A stretch of DNA of 64,000 nt from Actinophytocola sp044466355 (GCF_044466355.1 NZ_JBITMQ010000009.1:248001-312000); one strand, 5' to 3'. Numbered from the stretch's first letter, positions 24,614 to 33,280 are shown. The notes: generated by a model from the letters alone, not told the origin. A program made the numbers and translations.

Positions 24614-25309
24614 GTGGAGGCACCCAGGCGCACAGTTGTCAGCTTCGTGAACCGCGGCGGTCGGATGACCGTCGGGCAGACCCGCGCGTGGGAACGGCAC
24701 TGGTCGGAGCTGGGCCGGGACGTCACGGCGCTGCCGCCGGGCCCGCTGGACCTCGACGAGTGGTTCGGCCGGAGCGCGCCGGTCATGCTGGAGATCGGGT
24801 CCGGCATGGGCGAGACGACCGCGAAGCTCGCCGCGGCCGCGCCGGAGGTCAACTACCTGGCCGTCGAGGTGTACCCGCCGGGGCTCGCGCAGCTGATGAT
24901 GCGTGCCGAGGCGGCAGGGCTGACGAACCTGCGGCTGTTGCGCGGGGACGCGGTGGTGCTGCTCGAACAGCACCTGGCGGAGCGGTCGCTGTCCGGGGTG
25001 CGGATCTTCTACCCGGACCCGTGGCCGAAGAAGAAGCACCACAAGCGCAGGCTCGTGCAGCCGTCGCTGGTGTCGGTGATCGCGTCGCGGCTGGTGCCCG
25101 GCGGCACGTTGCACATGGCGACCGACTGGGAGCACTACGCGGAGCACATGATGGCGGTGTGCTCGGCGGAGCCGCGCCTGCGCAACCGCCACCCGGACGA
25201 GCCCGGTGGCTGGGCGCCCCGGCCGCGGTGGCGCCCGCTGACCAAGTTCGAGAGCCGCGCCGAGGAAGAGGGCAGGGTCAGCCGGGACCTCATTTTCGAA
25301 CGGGCATGA
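24614..25309 (+). CDS. trmB: tRNA (guanine-N7-)-methyltransferase
   Basis: The 231-residue SAM-dependent enzyme methylates N7 of G46 in tRNA variable loops. The SAM-binding motif LEIGSGMGETTAKLAAAAP and the diagnostic YPDPWPKKKHHKRR segment are both present, followed by ATDWEHYAEHM and the C-terminal TKFESRAEEEGR. GTG 24614 gives the usual N-terminus (VVSFVNRGGRMT). TAGGCT lies eight bases before it, suggesting a leaderless message that begins immediately after the preceding gene. Confidence 0.95.
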   Translation: MEAPRRTVVSFVNRGGRMTVGQTRAWERHWSELGRDVTALPPGPLDLDEWFGRSAPVMLEIGSGMGETTAKLAAAAPEVNYLAVEVYPPGLAQLMMRAEAAGLTNLRLLRGDAVVLLEQHLAERSLSGVRIFYPDPWPKKKHHKRRLVQPSLVSVIASRLVPGGTLHMATDWEHYAEHMMAVCSAEPRLRNRHPDEPGGWAPRPRWRPLTKFESRAEEEGRVSRDLIFERA

Positions 25310-25444
25310 CCGGATTGGGTGGTCTGCGTGTCACATCCGCGGCGAAATGACCGGATCCGAACCGACCCTCGGTAGCTTTCCCCCACGACACGCCACACGT
25401 CCAGGTAATCCAGTACGCCTCAACCGGGGCCGATACCCAATGGT

Positions 25445-26485
25445 GTGACCGCCCTCCGCGACGAGCCCGTCCTCACCCCGGTGCCCGCCCCCGCGCGAGC
25501 GCGGCCGCGGGCGCAGTCGCTCTACGACGAGGCCGAGGAGTTCCTCCGCGCGTTCCACCACGCCAGACCGAAGGCCGGGCAGGTGGAGGCGCGGCTCGCG
25601 AAGGTGCGCGAGGAGATCGCGGCCACCGGCACCTACCGCCACAAGCCCGCCGAGCTGGCGTACGGCGCGCGGCTCGCGCTGCGGGACAGCGGGTGGTGCC
25701 CGGCGAACGTGCCGTGGCGCGGGCTGCTGGTGCGTGACCTGCGGCAGATCCGCGACAGCGCGGAGGTCGCCGCCCAGTGCGTGCAACACCTGCGGATGTC
25801 CACGAACGAGGGTGCCGTGCGGCCCATGGTCAGCGTGTTCGCGCCGGACACCCCGTGGCGGCCGGGGCCGCGGCTGCGCAACGACCAGCTCGTCCGGTAC
25901 GCGGGTTACGCCGAACCGGGACGGGTGCTCGGAGACCGCCGGTACGTCGACTTCACGACCGCGGTGGTCCGGCTCGGCTGGCGGCCCCCCACCGGACGGA
26001 CCGCGTTCGACAAGCTGCCGCTGGTGGTGCAGACCCCGCACGAAGGGGTCGCCCTGTTCCCGTTGCCGAGGGACGTCGTGCGGGAGGTCTCGCTCGAACA
26101 CCCAGAGCTGCCGTGGTTCGCCACGCTCGGCCTGCGGTGGCACGCCGTGCCGGTGATCAGCAACCGGCGGCTGCGGATCGGCGGCATCACCTACCCGGCG
26201 GCGCCCTACAACGGGGTCTACATCTGCCAGGCCATCGGTGAGGACGTGCTCGCCGACGACGCCGCGTACGGGCTGGCGCGCGTGATCGCCGACCGGCTCG
26301 GCCTCGACACCACGTCAGACCGGACCCTGTGGCGGGACCGCGCCGTGGTCGAGCTGAACCGCGCGGTGGTGCACTCGTTCGACGCGGCGCGCGTGACGAT
26401 CAAGCACTCGGTGGACGCGTTCCTGCCCACGAACGGCGGCGGCAACCGGCCGGCCTTCACGCCCTGGGAGGACGCTCCCGCCTGA
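25445..26485 (+). CDS. Divergent nitric oxide synthase oxygenase-like heme protein
   Basis: The 346-residue protein aligns along most of its length with bacterial NOS oxygenases. Matching stretches are EEFLRAF, the REEIAATGTYRHKPAELAYG block, the heme-thiolate region RDSGWC (Cys85), STNEGAVRPMVSVFAP, NDQLVRYAGY, LPLVVQTP, WHAVPVISN, GGITYPAAPYNG and VVELNRAVVHSF. Three features are abnormal. The residues after the cysteine (PANVPW) lack the usual IGR. The WYMxTE arginine-binding motif reads VYICQA, so the essential Glu is Ala263. The C-terminal DWTWLIPP region is absent, the protein ending soon after KHSVDAFL. Canonical arginine oxidation is therefore unlikely. GTG 25445 is the start. An amidohydrolase gene follows 20 bp downstream. 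Confidence 0.8.
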   Translation: MTALRDEPVLTPVPAPARARPRAQSLYDEAEEFLRAFHHARPKAGQVEARLAKVREEIAATGTYRHKPAELAYGARLALRDSGWCPANVPWRGLLVRDLRQIRDSAEVAAQCVQHLRMSTNEGAVRPMVSVFAPDTPWRPGPRLRNDQLVRYAGYAEPGRVLGDRRYVDFTTAVVRLGWRPPTGRTAFDKLPLVVQTPHEGVALFPLPRDVVREVSLEHPELPWFATLGLRWHAVPVISNRRLRIGGITYPAAPYNGVYICQAIGEDVLADDAAYGLARVIADRLGLDTTSDRTLWRDRAVVELNRAVVHSFDAARVTIKHSVDAFLPTNGGGNRPAFTPWEDAPA

Positions 26486-26505
26486 CCTCCTGGCAGGATC
26501 TCGGC

Positions 26506-27804
26506 ATGTTACGTCTGCGTGCCCCGATCGTCCTGCCCTGCGACCCGTCGTGCTCCGTGCTGCGTGACGGGGTGGTGGACGTCGACCCGTCCGGTCGTCT
26601 CGGCTACGTCGGCCCGGCCGACGGCGCGCCCGCGACCGAGGCCCCGGTCCGGCAGCTCGACGGCGTCCTCATGCCCGGCATGGTCAACACGCACGCGCAC
26701 AGCCCGATGACGGTGCTGCGTGGCATGGGCGGCGACCTGCCGTTGATGCGGTGGCTGCGGGAGATCATCTGGCCTGCCGAGGCGAAGCTGTCGCCGTCGG
26801 ACATGGAGGCCGGGATGTCGCTCGGCTCGGTCGAGATGCTGCGCAACGGCATCACGACGAGCGTCGAGCAGTACTTCCAGCCCGACCACGTGATCCGCGC
26901 GGTGCTCGCCACCGGCGGCCGGATGATCCTGGGCCCCGCGATCGTCGACACCCCGGGGCACAGCTGGCGTGCGCAGCTCGACGAGGTGAGCGCCCGCATC
27001 GACGTCGACGGGCGGTACCCGGACGACCGGATCGAGATCGGCTACGGCCCGCACGCCGCGTACACGCTGTCGCCGGAGGCGCTGACGACGGTCGCCGAGG
27101 CCGCCCGCGCACGGGACGCGTTGCTGCTGATCCACGTGGCGGAGTCGCCCGGCGAGGACGCCGCGCAGCGGAAGTCGCACGGATCGGTGCCGAAGCTGCT
27201 GGCGGACATCGGGCTGCTCGGCGGGCGGGTGCTGGCCGCGCACTCGGTGCACCTGTCGGACGAGGACATCGCGATCTTCGCCGAGCACGGGGTCGCGGTG
27301 GCGCACTGTCCCGGCTCGAACGCGAAGCTGGCGTCGGGCATCGCGCGGGTGCCGGAGCTGCGGGCGGCGGGCGTGCCGGTGGGGCTCGGCACGGACGGGC
27401 CCGCCAGCAACGACGACCTCGACCTGTGGGAGGAGATGCGGCTGGCCGCGCTCGTCGCCCGCCTGTCGACCATGGACTCGGCCGCGCTGACCGCTGCGGA
27501 CGTGCTGCTGATGGCGACCCGCGGTGGCGCGGCGGCGGTGGGCCGCGACGACATCGGGGAGCTGGCACCGGGCCGCTGGGCGGACGTGGTGCACGTGGAC
27601 ACGGCGTCGGAGGCGTTCGCGGCCGGCCTCGACGTGCCGGACGAGCACCTGCTGGCGAACCTCGTGTGGGGCGCGAACGCACGCGGTGTCCGGAACGTGT
27701 GGGTCGGCGGCGAGCAGGTCGTCGCGGACCGCGAGCCGACCAGGGTGGAGCGGGCGAAGGTGCAGGCGCAGGCGGGTGCGGTGACGTCGCGGCTGCGTGG
27801 CTAG
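26506..27804 (+). CDS. Amidohydrolase (MTA/SAH deaminase-like, TrzN/AtzB group)
   Basis: The 432-residue metal-dependent hydrolase has the cyclic amidohydrolase order of motifs. NTHAHSP holds the first metal histidines, HVAESPGED and AAHSVHLSD the later ones, then HCPGSNAKLASG and the catalytic aspartate in LGTDGPASNDDLDLWEE. The group includes 5-methylthioadenosine/S-adenosylhomocysteine deaminase, guanine deaminase and triazine hydrolases. AGGA precedes the ATG by about nine bases. The close spacing to the NOS-like gene suggests co-transcription, so the substrate may be linked to that protein's product. Otherwise it belongs to purine or S-adenosyl salvage. Confidence 0.85.
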   Translation: MLRLRAPIVLPCDPSCSVLRDGVVDVDPSGRLGYVGPADGAPATEAPVRQLDGVLMPGMVNTHAHSPMTVLRGMGGDLPLMRWLREIIWPAEAKLSPSDMEAGMSLGSVEMLRNGITTSVEQYFQPDHVIRAVLATGGRMILGPAIVDTPGHSWRAQLDEVSARIDVDGRYPDDRIEIGYGPHAAYTLSPEALTTVAEAARARDALLLIHVAESPGEDAAQRKSHGSVPKLLADIGLLGGRVLAAHSVHLSDEDIAIFAEHGVAVAHCPGSNAKLASGIARVPELRAAGVPVGLGTDGPASNDDLDLWEEMRLAALVARLSTMDSAALTAADVLLMATRGGAAAVGRDDIGELAPGRWADVVHVDTASEAFAAGLDVPDEHLLANLVWGANARGVRNVWVGGEQVVADREPTRVERAKVQAQAGAVTSRLRG

Positions 27805-28436
27805 GAGCTGCTGGCGAACTCGTACACGAACGTCGTTCGGTCTTGCGGGAAACCGAACGCCTCGGCCTCACCGGTGTAGACGGCGACGAGCGTGTCGTCG
27901 TCGCGCCACCACGAGTCCGCCAGGCCCTCGACCTCGGGCACCAGTTCGTAGTCGTCGAGGTCGACGGTCTCCACCTCGTCGCCGGTGAGCCGGGTGATGG
28001 ACTGCGCGGACGTGGTCGCGTGGTGGGCGAGCGCCAGCGACTCCACCCAGCCCTCGACGGTCGCGTGCAGCGGCACCCAGTGGTTGCCGTGGATACCGAA
28101 CTCGCCGGTCGGGCCGACCATGAACCCGAACGGCACGGCCGTGCGCTGCTCGCCCGCCTCGAACCACCAGCCGTCGTCCGGGGACGGTTCCGGGGTGTCG
28201 GCGTTGAGGTAGCGGGGGCCGCCCTCGTACATCGGCGCGGGCGGCAGGACCAGCCCGCCCCAACGGCGCTGGTAGACGTCGACCCGGTCGATCTCCTCGG
28301 CCGGGATGCCGAAGCCGAGCCACCGCTCCCGCCACGACGCCACGTCGAGCGCGTCGACCCGCACGCCGTGGGCACCGACGAACCACCTGGCGCGCTGGGT
28401 CAGTCCGTCGGGCACGCCCACCCGGTCCCAGTTCAT
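27801..28436 (-). CDS. Hypothetical protein, 211 aa (possible SUKH/SMI1-KNR4-like fold)
   Basis: The protein has an alternating beta/alpha pattern with conserved-looking aromatic motifs (VYQRRWGGLVLPPAPMYEGG, GFMVGPTGEFGIHGNHWVPL, then EGWVESLALAHHA). The GxFGIHG..W.PL and ESLALxHHA stretches recall SUKH/SMI1-KNR4-like proteins, but the assignment is weak. There is no signal peptide. The ATG at 28436 overlaps the stop of the upstream SDR gene, so the two are translationally coupled. It converges with the amidohydrolase, overlapping it by four bases. Confidence 0.65.
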   Translation of the reverse strand: MNWDRVGVPDGLTQRARWFVGAHGVRVDALDVASWRERWLGFGIPAEEIDRVDVYQRRWGGLVLPPAPMYEGGPRYLNADTPEPSPDDGWWFEAGEQRTAVPFGFMVGPTGEFGIHGNHWVPLHATVEGWVESLALAHHATTSAQSITRLTGDEVETVDLDDYELVPEVEGLADSWWRDDDTLVAVYTGEAEAFGFPQDRTTFVYEFASSS

Positions 28437-29125
28437 CAGCGGTTCGGCTGCCGGATCACGATCTCGTGGACGTGTGCGTCGCGCGGTGTCTCGACGGCCG
28501 CCTTCACCACACCCGCCACGGACTCCGGGCGCATGTACTTCTCCGGGACGTACTCGCCGCCCTCGAAGTCGCGGACCGACTTCTGCATGTCGGTGGCGGT
28601 GCGGCCCGGGTGCACCGACGTGACCCGCAGGCCGTGGGGTTCCTCCTCGGCACGGAGCACGTCCGCGTAGGCCCGCAGCGCGAACTTGCTCGCCGCGTAC
28701 GCGCCCCACTTCGGGTTCGCCTTCAGCCCGGAGCCGGAGTTGATCAGAACCACGTGGCCTTCCGCCTCACGCAGAGCGGGCAGCAGGAGGCGGGTCAGCT
28801 CGGCGACGGCGACGACGTTCAGGTCGTACGACTCGCGCCAGTCCGCGGCGGTGACCTCGGTCAGCGGGCCGAGGCGGGAGACGCCCGCCGAGTGGACGAG
28901 TACGTCCAGCCGGTCGATGCCCGTGACGGCCGCTGCCAGGGCGTGGTCGTTCGTCAGTTCCACCGGCCACGGGCGGGCCGACGGCAGCCCGGCGGCCTGC
29001 GACGCGAGCTCGCTCTCGTCGCGGCCGCCGAGCAGCAGGTCGTGCGTGTCGGCGAGGGCGTCGGCGATCGCCCTGCCGATTCCCCTCGACGCGCCGGTGA
29101 TCAGGGCGAGCGGGCGATCAGTCAT
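28436..29125 (-). CDS. Short-chain dehydrogenase/reductase
   Basis: The 229-residue classical SDR has the cofactor motif TGASRGIG, the NAG-type segment LVHSAGVS, catalytic Ser in LINSGSG, and the YAASK active site followed by RVTSVHPGRTATDM. A basic residue in GASRGIG suggests NADP(H). The substrate is unknown. TAGAGT lies six bases before the ATG on the minus strand, suggesting leaderless initiation. It starts just after the PhoX paralogue stop (9-bp gap) and overlaps the hypothetical gene at its end. Confidence 0.88.
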   Translation of the reverse strand: MTDRPLALITGASRGIGRAIADALADTHDLLLGGRDESELASQAAGLPSARPWPVELTNDHALAAAVTGIDRLDVLVHSAGVSRLGPLTEVTAADWRESYDLNVVAVAELTRLLLPALREAEGHVVLINSGSGLKANPKWGAYAASKFALRAYADVLRAEEEPHGLRVTSVHPGRTATDMQKSVRDFEGGEYVPEKYMRPESVAGVVKAAVETPRDAHVHEIVIRQPNR

Positions 29126-29134
29126 GCCCCCACT

Positions 29135-31150
29135 CTACGAACGGTAGACCGCCACCACCGACGCCCTCGGCTGCGAGTCGCCGCCGTCCGGCCAGTGCGA
29201 CAGCGGGTTGTCCGCGCTCGCGCCGTCCAGTTCGCCCGGGTGCTGCACCGACACCAGCACGAAGTCGTCGTCGATCACCGGACCGCACGTCTCCGCACCG
29301 GCCGGGACGGTCAGGAACTGCTTGACGTGTCCGCGTTCCCGGCCTTCCAACGGCACCGCGAAGAGGCCGTCGTTGAAGTCCAGCGCGTTGCCGTCGGTGG
29401 AGATCCACAGGTTGCCCTTGCTGTCGAACGCCACGTTGTCCGGGCAGGAGATCGGGCTGACCTGCGTCTTGTCGTAGCCGCCGAAGTACGTGTCGTCGGC
29501 CGCCGGGTCGCCGCACACGAGGAACAGCTGCCACGAGAACGTGGTCGCGGTGTTGTCGCTACGCCGTTCCTCCAGCTCCAGCACGTGCCCGTGCCGGTTC
29601 TTCACGCGCGGGTTGATCTCGGTGGCGCCTTCCTTGCCCGCGTTGCCGCGTTCGCTGTTGTTGGTGAGCGCCGCGTACATCCTGCGGTTCTTCAGGCTCG
29701 GCTCGACGTCCTCCGGCCGGTCCATCCTGGTGGCGCCGACCTTGTCCGCCGCGGCGCGGGTGAACACGTAGACCTCCTCTGCGGTGAAGCCGGGGACGAA
29801 CGACGTGTCGTTGTGCGCGAGCGGGATCCACTCGCCGGAGCCGTCGAACTCGCCGTCGGAGGGGAGCCGCCCGGTGCCGTCGATCTCGGCGGCCGGGCTG
29901 TCACCGGTGAACTTCGCGACGTACAGGGTGCCGGAGTCGAGCAGCCGCTTGTTGTGTTCACGCGCGTAGCGGCCGTCGCCCGGCTTGAACTTCCCGTCGG
30001 TGACGAACTTGTAGAGGTACTCGAAGCGTTCGTCGTCGCCCATGTACGCCACGACCCGGCCGTCGCGGGCGACGATGACGTTCGCGCCCTCGTGCTTGAA
30101 GCGGCCGAGTGCCGTGTGCTTGACCGGGTTCTCGTGCGGCGACAGCGGGTCGATCTCCACGATCCAGCCGAACCGGTTGGCCTCGTTGGGTTCCTTGGCG
30201 AGGTCGTAACGGTCGTCGAAGCGTTCCCACTTGCGTTCGCTGGCACCGGCCGGGAAGCCGTAGCGGGCGAGCCTGGCCCGGGCCACCGGGTCGGTGACGG
30301 CGTCGGCGTTCGCGAAGTACTGGTTGACGTTCTCCTCGCCGGACAGGATCGTGCCCCACGGCGTGACCCCGCCCGAGCAGTTGTTCTTGGTGCCGAGCAC
30401 GGTCCGGCCCGCGGGGTCGGCGTTCGTGCGCAGGTACCGCGAACCGGCGGCGGGACCGCGGACGGTGAACGGGGTCCTGAGCGTGATGCGGCGGTTGTAG
30501 TGCGGGTCGAGCGTGACCGCGAGCCGTCCTCGGCGGTCGCGCTCGACGACCACCACCGAGAGGCCGTGCGCCGCCCACGCGATCTCCGCCTGCTCACGGG
30601 TCGGGTTGTCCGGGTCCCAGCCGTGGAACATGTAGGCCTCGCTGGTGTACTCGTGGTTGGACACCATGAGGTACCGGTCGCGACCGAGCGGGACCAGGCC
30701 GCAGAAGTCGTTGTTGAACCCGAACTGCTTGGCCTGCGCGGCGGCCGACTGGTTCGTGAACGACCACGCTGGTGCGTCGGGCAGCACCGGGTCGCCCCAG
30801 CGGATCAGCACGTCGTGCTCGTAGCCGTCCGGGACCACGACCGCGTCGAGGGTGTTCGGGGCGACCGGCGCGAAGTCGAGCCCGGTGCCGTGCCGGGCGG
30901 GAGCGGCGGCCGCGGCGGTGGGTAACGCCGTCGCGGCGGTACCGGCGACGGCCAGTACGGCGCCCGCCTTCAGGACGCTGCGGCGGCTGACGATCTCCCC
31001 GACGACGTCGCCGAAGTAGGGGTTGTCCGAGGTGTTCGGCGCCTCGTGGGCGCACGCGTTGCCGCAGCGGTACTGGCAGGTGGCAGCGGCACGCCGAGGT
31101 GAATGGCCGGTGAACAGTGGCAGAAGTTTGCGTTCATCCGCAGGGAACAT
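29135..31150 (-). CDS. PhoX-family alkaline phosphatase (DUF839), downstream paralogue
   Basis: The 671-residue protein belongs to the PhoX (DUF839) family of secreted calcium/iron-dependent phosphatases that release phosphate from organic esters. A 50-residue N-terminal extension carries a CGNACAHEAPNTSDNPYF motif. Then comes a Tat signal, SRRSVLKAG, with a hydrophobic run (AVLAVAGTAATALPTAAAAA). The catalytic part includes LMVSNHEYTSE, NNCSGGVTPWGTILSGEEN, ARDGRVVAYMGDDERFEYLY and the ending GELDGASADNPLSHWPDGG. It is a close paralogue of the next gene upstream. ATG 31150 lies in a 17-bp-arm inverted repeat and is preceded by TACGGT, so a leaderless message is likely. Confidence 0.88.
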   Translation of the reverse strand: MFPADERKLLPLFTGHSPRRAAATCQYRCGNACAHEAPNTSDNPYFGDVVGEIVSRRSVLKAGAVLAVAGTAATALPTAAAAAPARHGTGLDFAPVAPNTLDAVVVPDGYEHDVLIRWGDPVLPDAPAWSFTNQSAAAQAKQFGFNNDFCGLVPLGRDRYLMVSNHEYTSEAYMFHGWDPDNPTREQAEIAWAAHGLSVVVVERDRRGRLAVTLDPHYNRRITLRTPFTVRGPAAGSRYLRTNADPAGRTVLGTKNNCSGGVTPWGTILSGEENVNQYFANADAVTDPVARARLARYGFPAGASERKWERFDDRYDLAKEPNEANRFGWIVEIDPLSPHENPVKHTALGRFKHEGANVIVARDGRVVAYMGDDERFEYLYKFVTDGKFKPGDGRYAREHNKRLLDSGTLYVAKFTGDSPAAEIDGTGRLPSDGEFDGSGEWIPLAHNDTSFVPGFTAEEVYVFTRAAADKVGATRMDRPEDVEPSLKNRRMYAALTNNSERGNAGKEGATEINPRVKNRHGHVLELEERRSDNTATTFSWQLFLVCGDPAADDTYFGGYDKTQVSPISCPDNVAFDSKGNLWISTDGNALDFNDGLFAVPLEGRERGHVKQFLTVPAGAETCGPVIDDDFVLVSVQHPGELDGASADNPLSHWPDGGDSQPRASVVAVYRS
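31098..31115 (-). promoter_or_regulatory. PHO-box-like direct repeat inside the 5' end of the downstream phoX gene
   Basis: On the minus strand GTTCACC (31115-31109) and ATTCACC (31104-31098) are spaced exactly 11 bp, the spacing and sequence of PhoP direct-repeat units described in Streptomyces. The pair lies at codons 12-18 of the gene, so if bound it might repress or modulate. Coincidence with coding sequence is possible. Confidence 0.35.
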
Positions 31151-31182
31151 CAGCCGACCGTAGAACGGCTGATGTTCCCTGC
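31140..31182. promoter_or_regulatory. Perfect 17-bp-arm inverted repeat over the phoX promoter and start codon
   Basis: Arms 31140-31156 and 31166-31182 are perfect reverse complements separated by 9 bp. The spacer contains the -10-like TACGGT (minus strand), and one arm contains the ATG of the downstream phoX gene. It may be an operator. In read-through mRNA from the upstream paralogue it would form a hairpin that hides the start codon or terminates transcription. Confidence 0.65.
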
Positions 31183-31228
31183 CAAGTGGAGAACGGTCAG
31201 AGCTTGTGGTTCCGCTCGGCGCTGGTGG

Positions 31229-33280
31229 TCAGCGCCCCGCCTTCCACACCGCGACGACCGACGGCCGCGGCTGGCTGTCGCCACCGTCCGGCCAGTGCGA
31301 CAGCGGGTTGTCCGCGCTGGAGTCATCCAGCTCACCCGGGTGCTGCACCGAGACGAGCACGAAGTCGTCGGTCACGACCGGACCGCAGGCCTCCGCACCG
31401 TCGGGCACCGTGAGGAACTGCTTGACGTGCCCGCGCTCGCGGCCCTCGACCGGCACCGCGAACAGGCCGTCGTTGTGCGACAGCGCGTTGCCGTCCGTGG
31501 AGATCCACAGGTTGCCCTTGCTGTCGAACCCGACGTTGTCCGGGCAGGAGATGGGGCTGACCTGCGACTTGTCGTAGCCGGCGAAGTACGTGTCCGGGGA
31601 CGCCGGGTCACCGCAGAGCAGCAGCACCTTCCAGGAGAACCGGGTGCCGGTGTGGTCACCGCGGCGCTCCTCGAGTTCCAGGACGTGGCCGTGCTTGTTG
31701 CCGACCCGCGGGTTCGGCTCGGTCGCGCCTTCCTTGCCCGCCTTGCCGCGGTCGGAGTTGTTGGTCAGCGCGGCGTAGACGCGGCCGTTCCTCAGGCTCG
31801 GCTCGACGTCCTCCGGGCGGTCCATCTTCGTCGGGCCCACCACGTCGGCGGCGAGCCGCGTGAAGACGTAGACCTCCTCGGCGGTGAAGCCGGGGACGAA
31901 CGACTTGTCGTTGTGCGCGAGCGGGATCCACTCGCCGGAGCCGTCGAACTCGCCGTCGGAGGGGACCGTGCCGGAGCCGTCGATCTCGGCGGCCGGGCTG
32001 TCACCGGTGAACTTCGCGACGTACAGGGTGCCGGAGTCGAGCAGCCGCTTGTTGTGCTCGCGTGCGTAGCGGCTGTTGCCCGGCTTGTACCTGCCGTCGG
32101 TGACGAACTTGTACATGTAGTCGAAGCGCTCGTCGTCGCCCATGTACGCGACCACGTGGCCGTCGCGCGCGACGATCACGTTGGCGCCCTCGTGCTTGAA
32201 GCGGCCCAGCGCGGTGTGCTTGACCGGCGTCGAGTCCGGGTCGAGCGGGTCGATCTCGACGACCCAGCCGAACCGGTTGGCCTCGTTGGGGTTCTTGGCC
32301 AGGTCGAACCGCTCGTCGAACCGTTCCCACTTGCGCTCCGACGCGGTCCCGCGGATGCCGTAGCGGGCGTTGCGCGCCTTGGCGACCGGGTCGGTGACGT
32401 TGTCGGCGTTCGCGAAGTACTGGTTGAAGTTCTCCTCGCCGGACAGGATCGTGCCCCACGGCGTCACGCCACCGGCGCAGTTGTTCTGCGTGCCGAGGAC
32501 GCGGCGGCCGGTCGGGTCCGCCTTGGTCCTCAGGTACGCCGAGCCGGCGGCCGGGCCACGCACCTCGAACGGCGAGGTCATCGTGATGCGGCGGTTGTAG
32601 TGCCGGTCCAGCTGCACCTCGAGACCGCCGCGGCGGTTCCGCTCCACCACGACGACGGACAGACCGTGCGCGGCCCAGGCGATCTCGACCTGCTCGCGGG
32701 TGGGGTTGGCCGGGTCGTAGCCGTAGAACATGGCCGACTCGGTGGTGTACTCGTGGTTGGACACCATGACGTAGCGGTCGTGGCCCAACGGGACCAGGCC
32801 GCAGAAGTCGTTGTTGTAGCCGAACTGCTCGGCCTGCGCGGCCGCGGTCTGGTTCGCGAAGTCGAACCGCGGCGCGCCCGGCAGCACCGGGTCACCCCAG
32901 CGGATGACCACACCCTGCTCGTAGCCCTCCGGCACGACGACCGCGTCGAGGTCGTTCGGCGCGACCGGCTCGAAGTCGAGGCCGGTGCCGCGGCCGGCGC
33001 CGTGATTGCCGTGACCGCGCCCCGGCGTCGCGACCGCGGTCCCCGTGCCGACGGCGGCCATACCCGCACCCGCGACGGCGATCACCGCGCCGGCCTTGAG
33101 CATCTTGCGGCGGCTGACCACGTCGGCCACCACGTCCGCGAAGTAGGTGTTGTCCGAGGTGTTCGGCGCCTCGTGCGAGCAGGCGTTGCCGCACCGGTAC
33201 AGGCAGGTGATCGAGGACCGCCCGCCCTTGTGGTTCGTGGTGAGCAACGGGAGGAGCCGGGGTTTGTCGGCTGGGGACAC
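31229..33280 (-). CDS. PhoX-family alkaline phosphatase (DUF839), upstream paralogue
   Basis: The 683-residue PhoX-type phosphatase has the same plan as its neighbour. An N-terminal CGNACSHEAPNTSDNTYF motif is followed by the Tat signal SRRKMLKAG with a hydrophobic run (AVIAVAGAGMAAVG), then VMVSNHEYTTE, NNCAGGVTPWGTILSGEEN, ARDGHVVAYMGDDERFDYMY and the ending NPLSHWPDGGDSQPRPSVVA. It should be exported folded by the Tat system and hydrolyse phosphate esters outside the cell. GTG 33280 follows GGAGG by about eight bases. A PHO-box-like direct repeat lies about 75 bp upstream, supporting control by phosphate starvation. Confidence 0.9.
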   Translation of the reverse strand: MSPADKPRLLPLLTTNHKGGRSSITCLYRCGNACSHEAPNTSDNTYFADVVADVVSRRKMLKAGAVIAVAGAGMAAVGTGTAVATPGRGHGNHGAGRGTGLDFEPVAPNDLDAVVVPEGYEQGVVIRWGDPVLPGAPRFDFANQTAAAQAEQFGYNNDFCGLVPLGHDRYVMVSNHEYTTESAMFYGYDPANPTREQVEIAWAAHGLSVVVVERNRRGGLEVQLDRHYNRRITMTSPFEVRGPAAGSAYLRTKADPTGRRVLGTQNNCAGGVTPWGTILSGEENFNQYFANADNVTDPVAKARNARYGIRGTASERKWERFDERFDLAKNPNEANRFGWVVEIDPLDPDSTPVKHTALGRFKHEGANVIVARDGHVVAYMGDDERFDYMYKFVTDGRYKPGNSRYAREHNKRLLDSGTLYVAKFTGDSPAAEIDGSGTVPSDGEFDGSGEWIPLAHNDKSFVPGFTAEEVYVFTRLAADVVGPTKMDRPEDVEPSLRNGRVYAALTNNSDRGKAGKEGATEPNPRVGNKHGHVLELEERRGDHTGTRFSWKVLLLCGDPASPDTYFAGYDKSQVSPISCPDNVGFDSKGNLWISTDGNALSHNDGLFAVPVEGRERGHVKQFLTVPDGAEACGPVVTDDFVLVSVQHPGELDDSSADNPLSHWPDGGDSQPRPSVVAVWKAGR

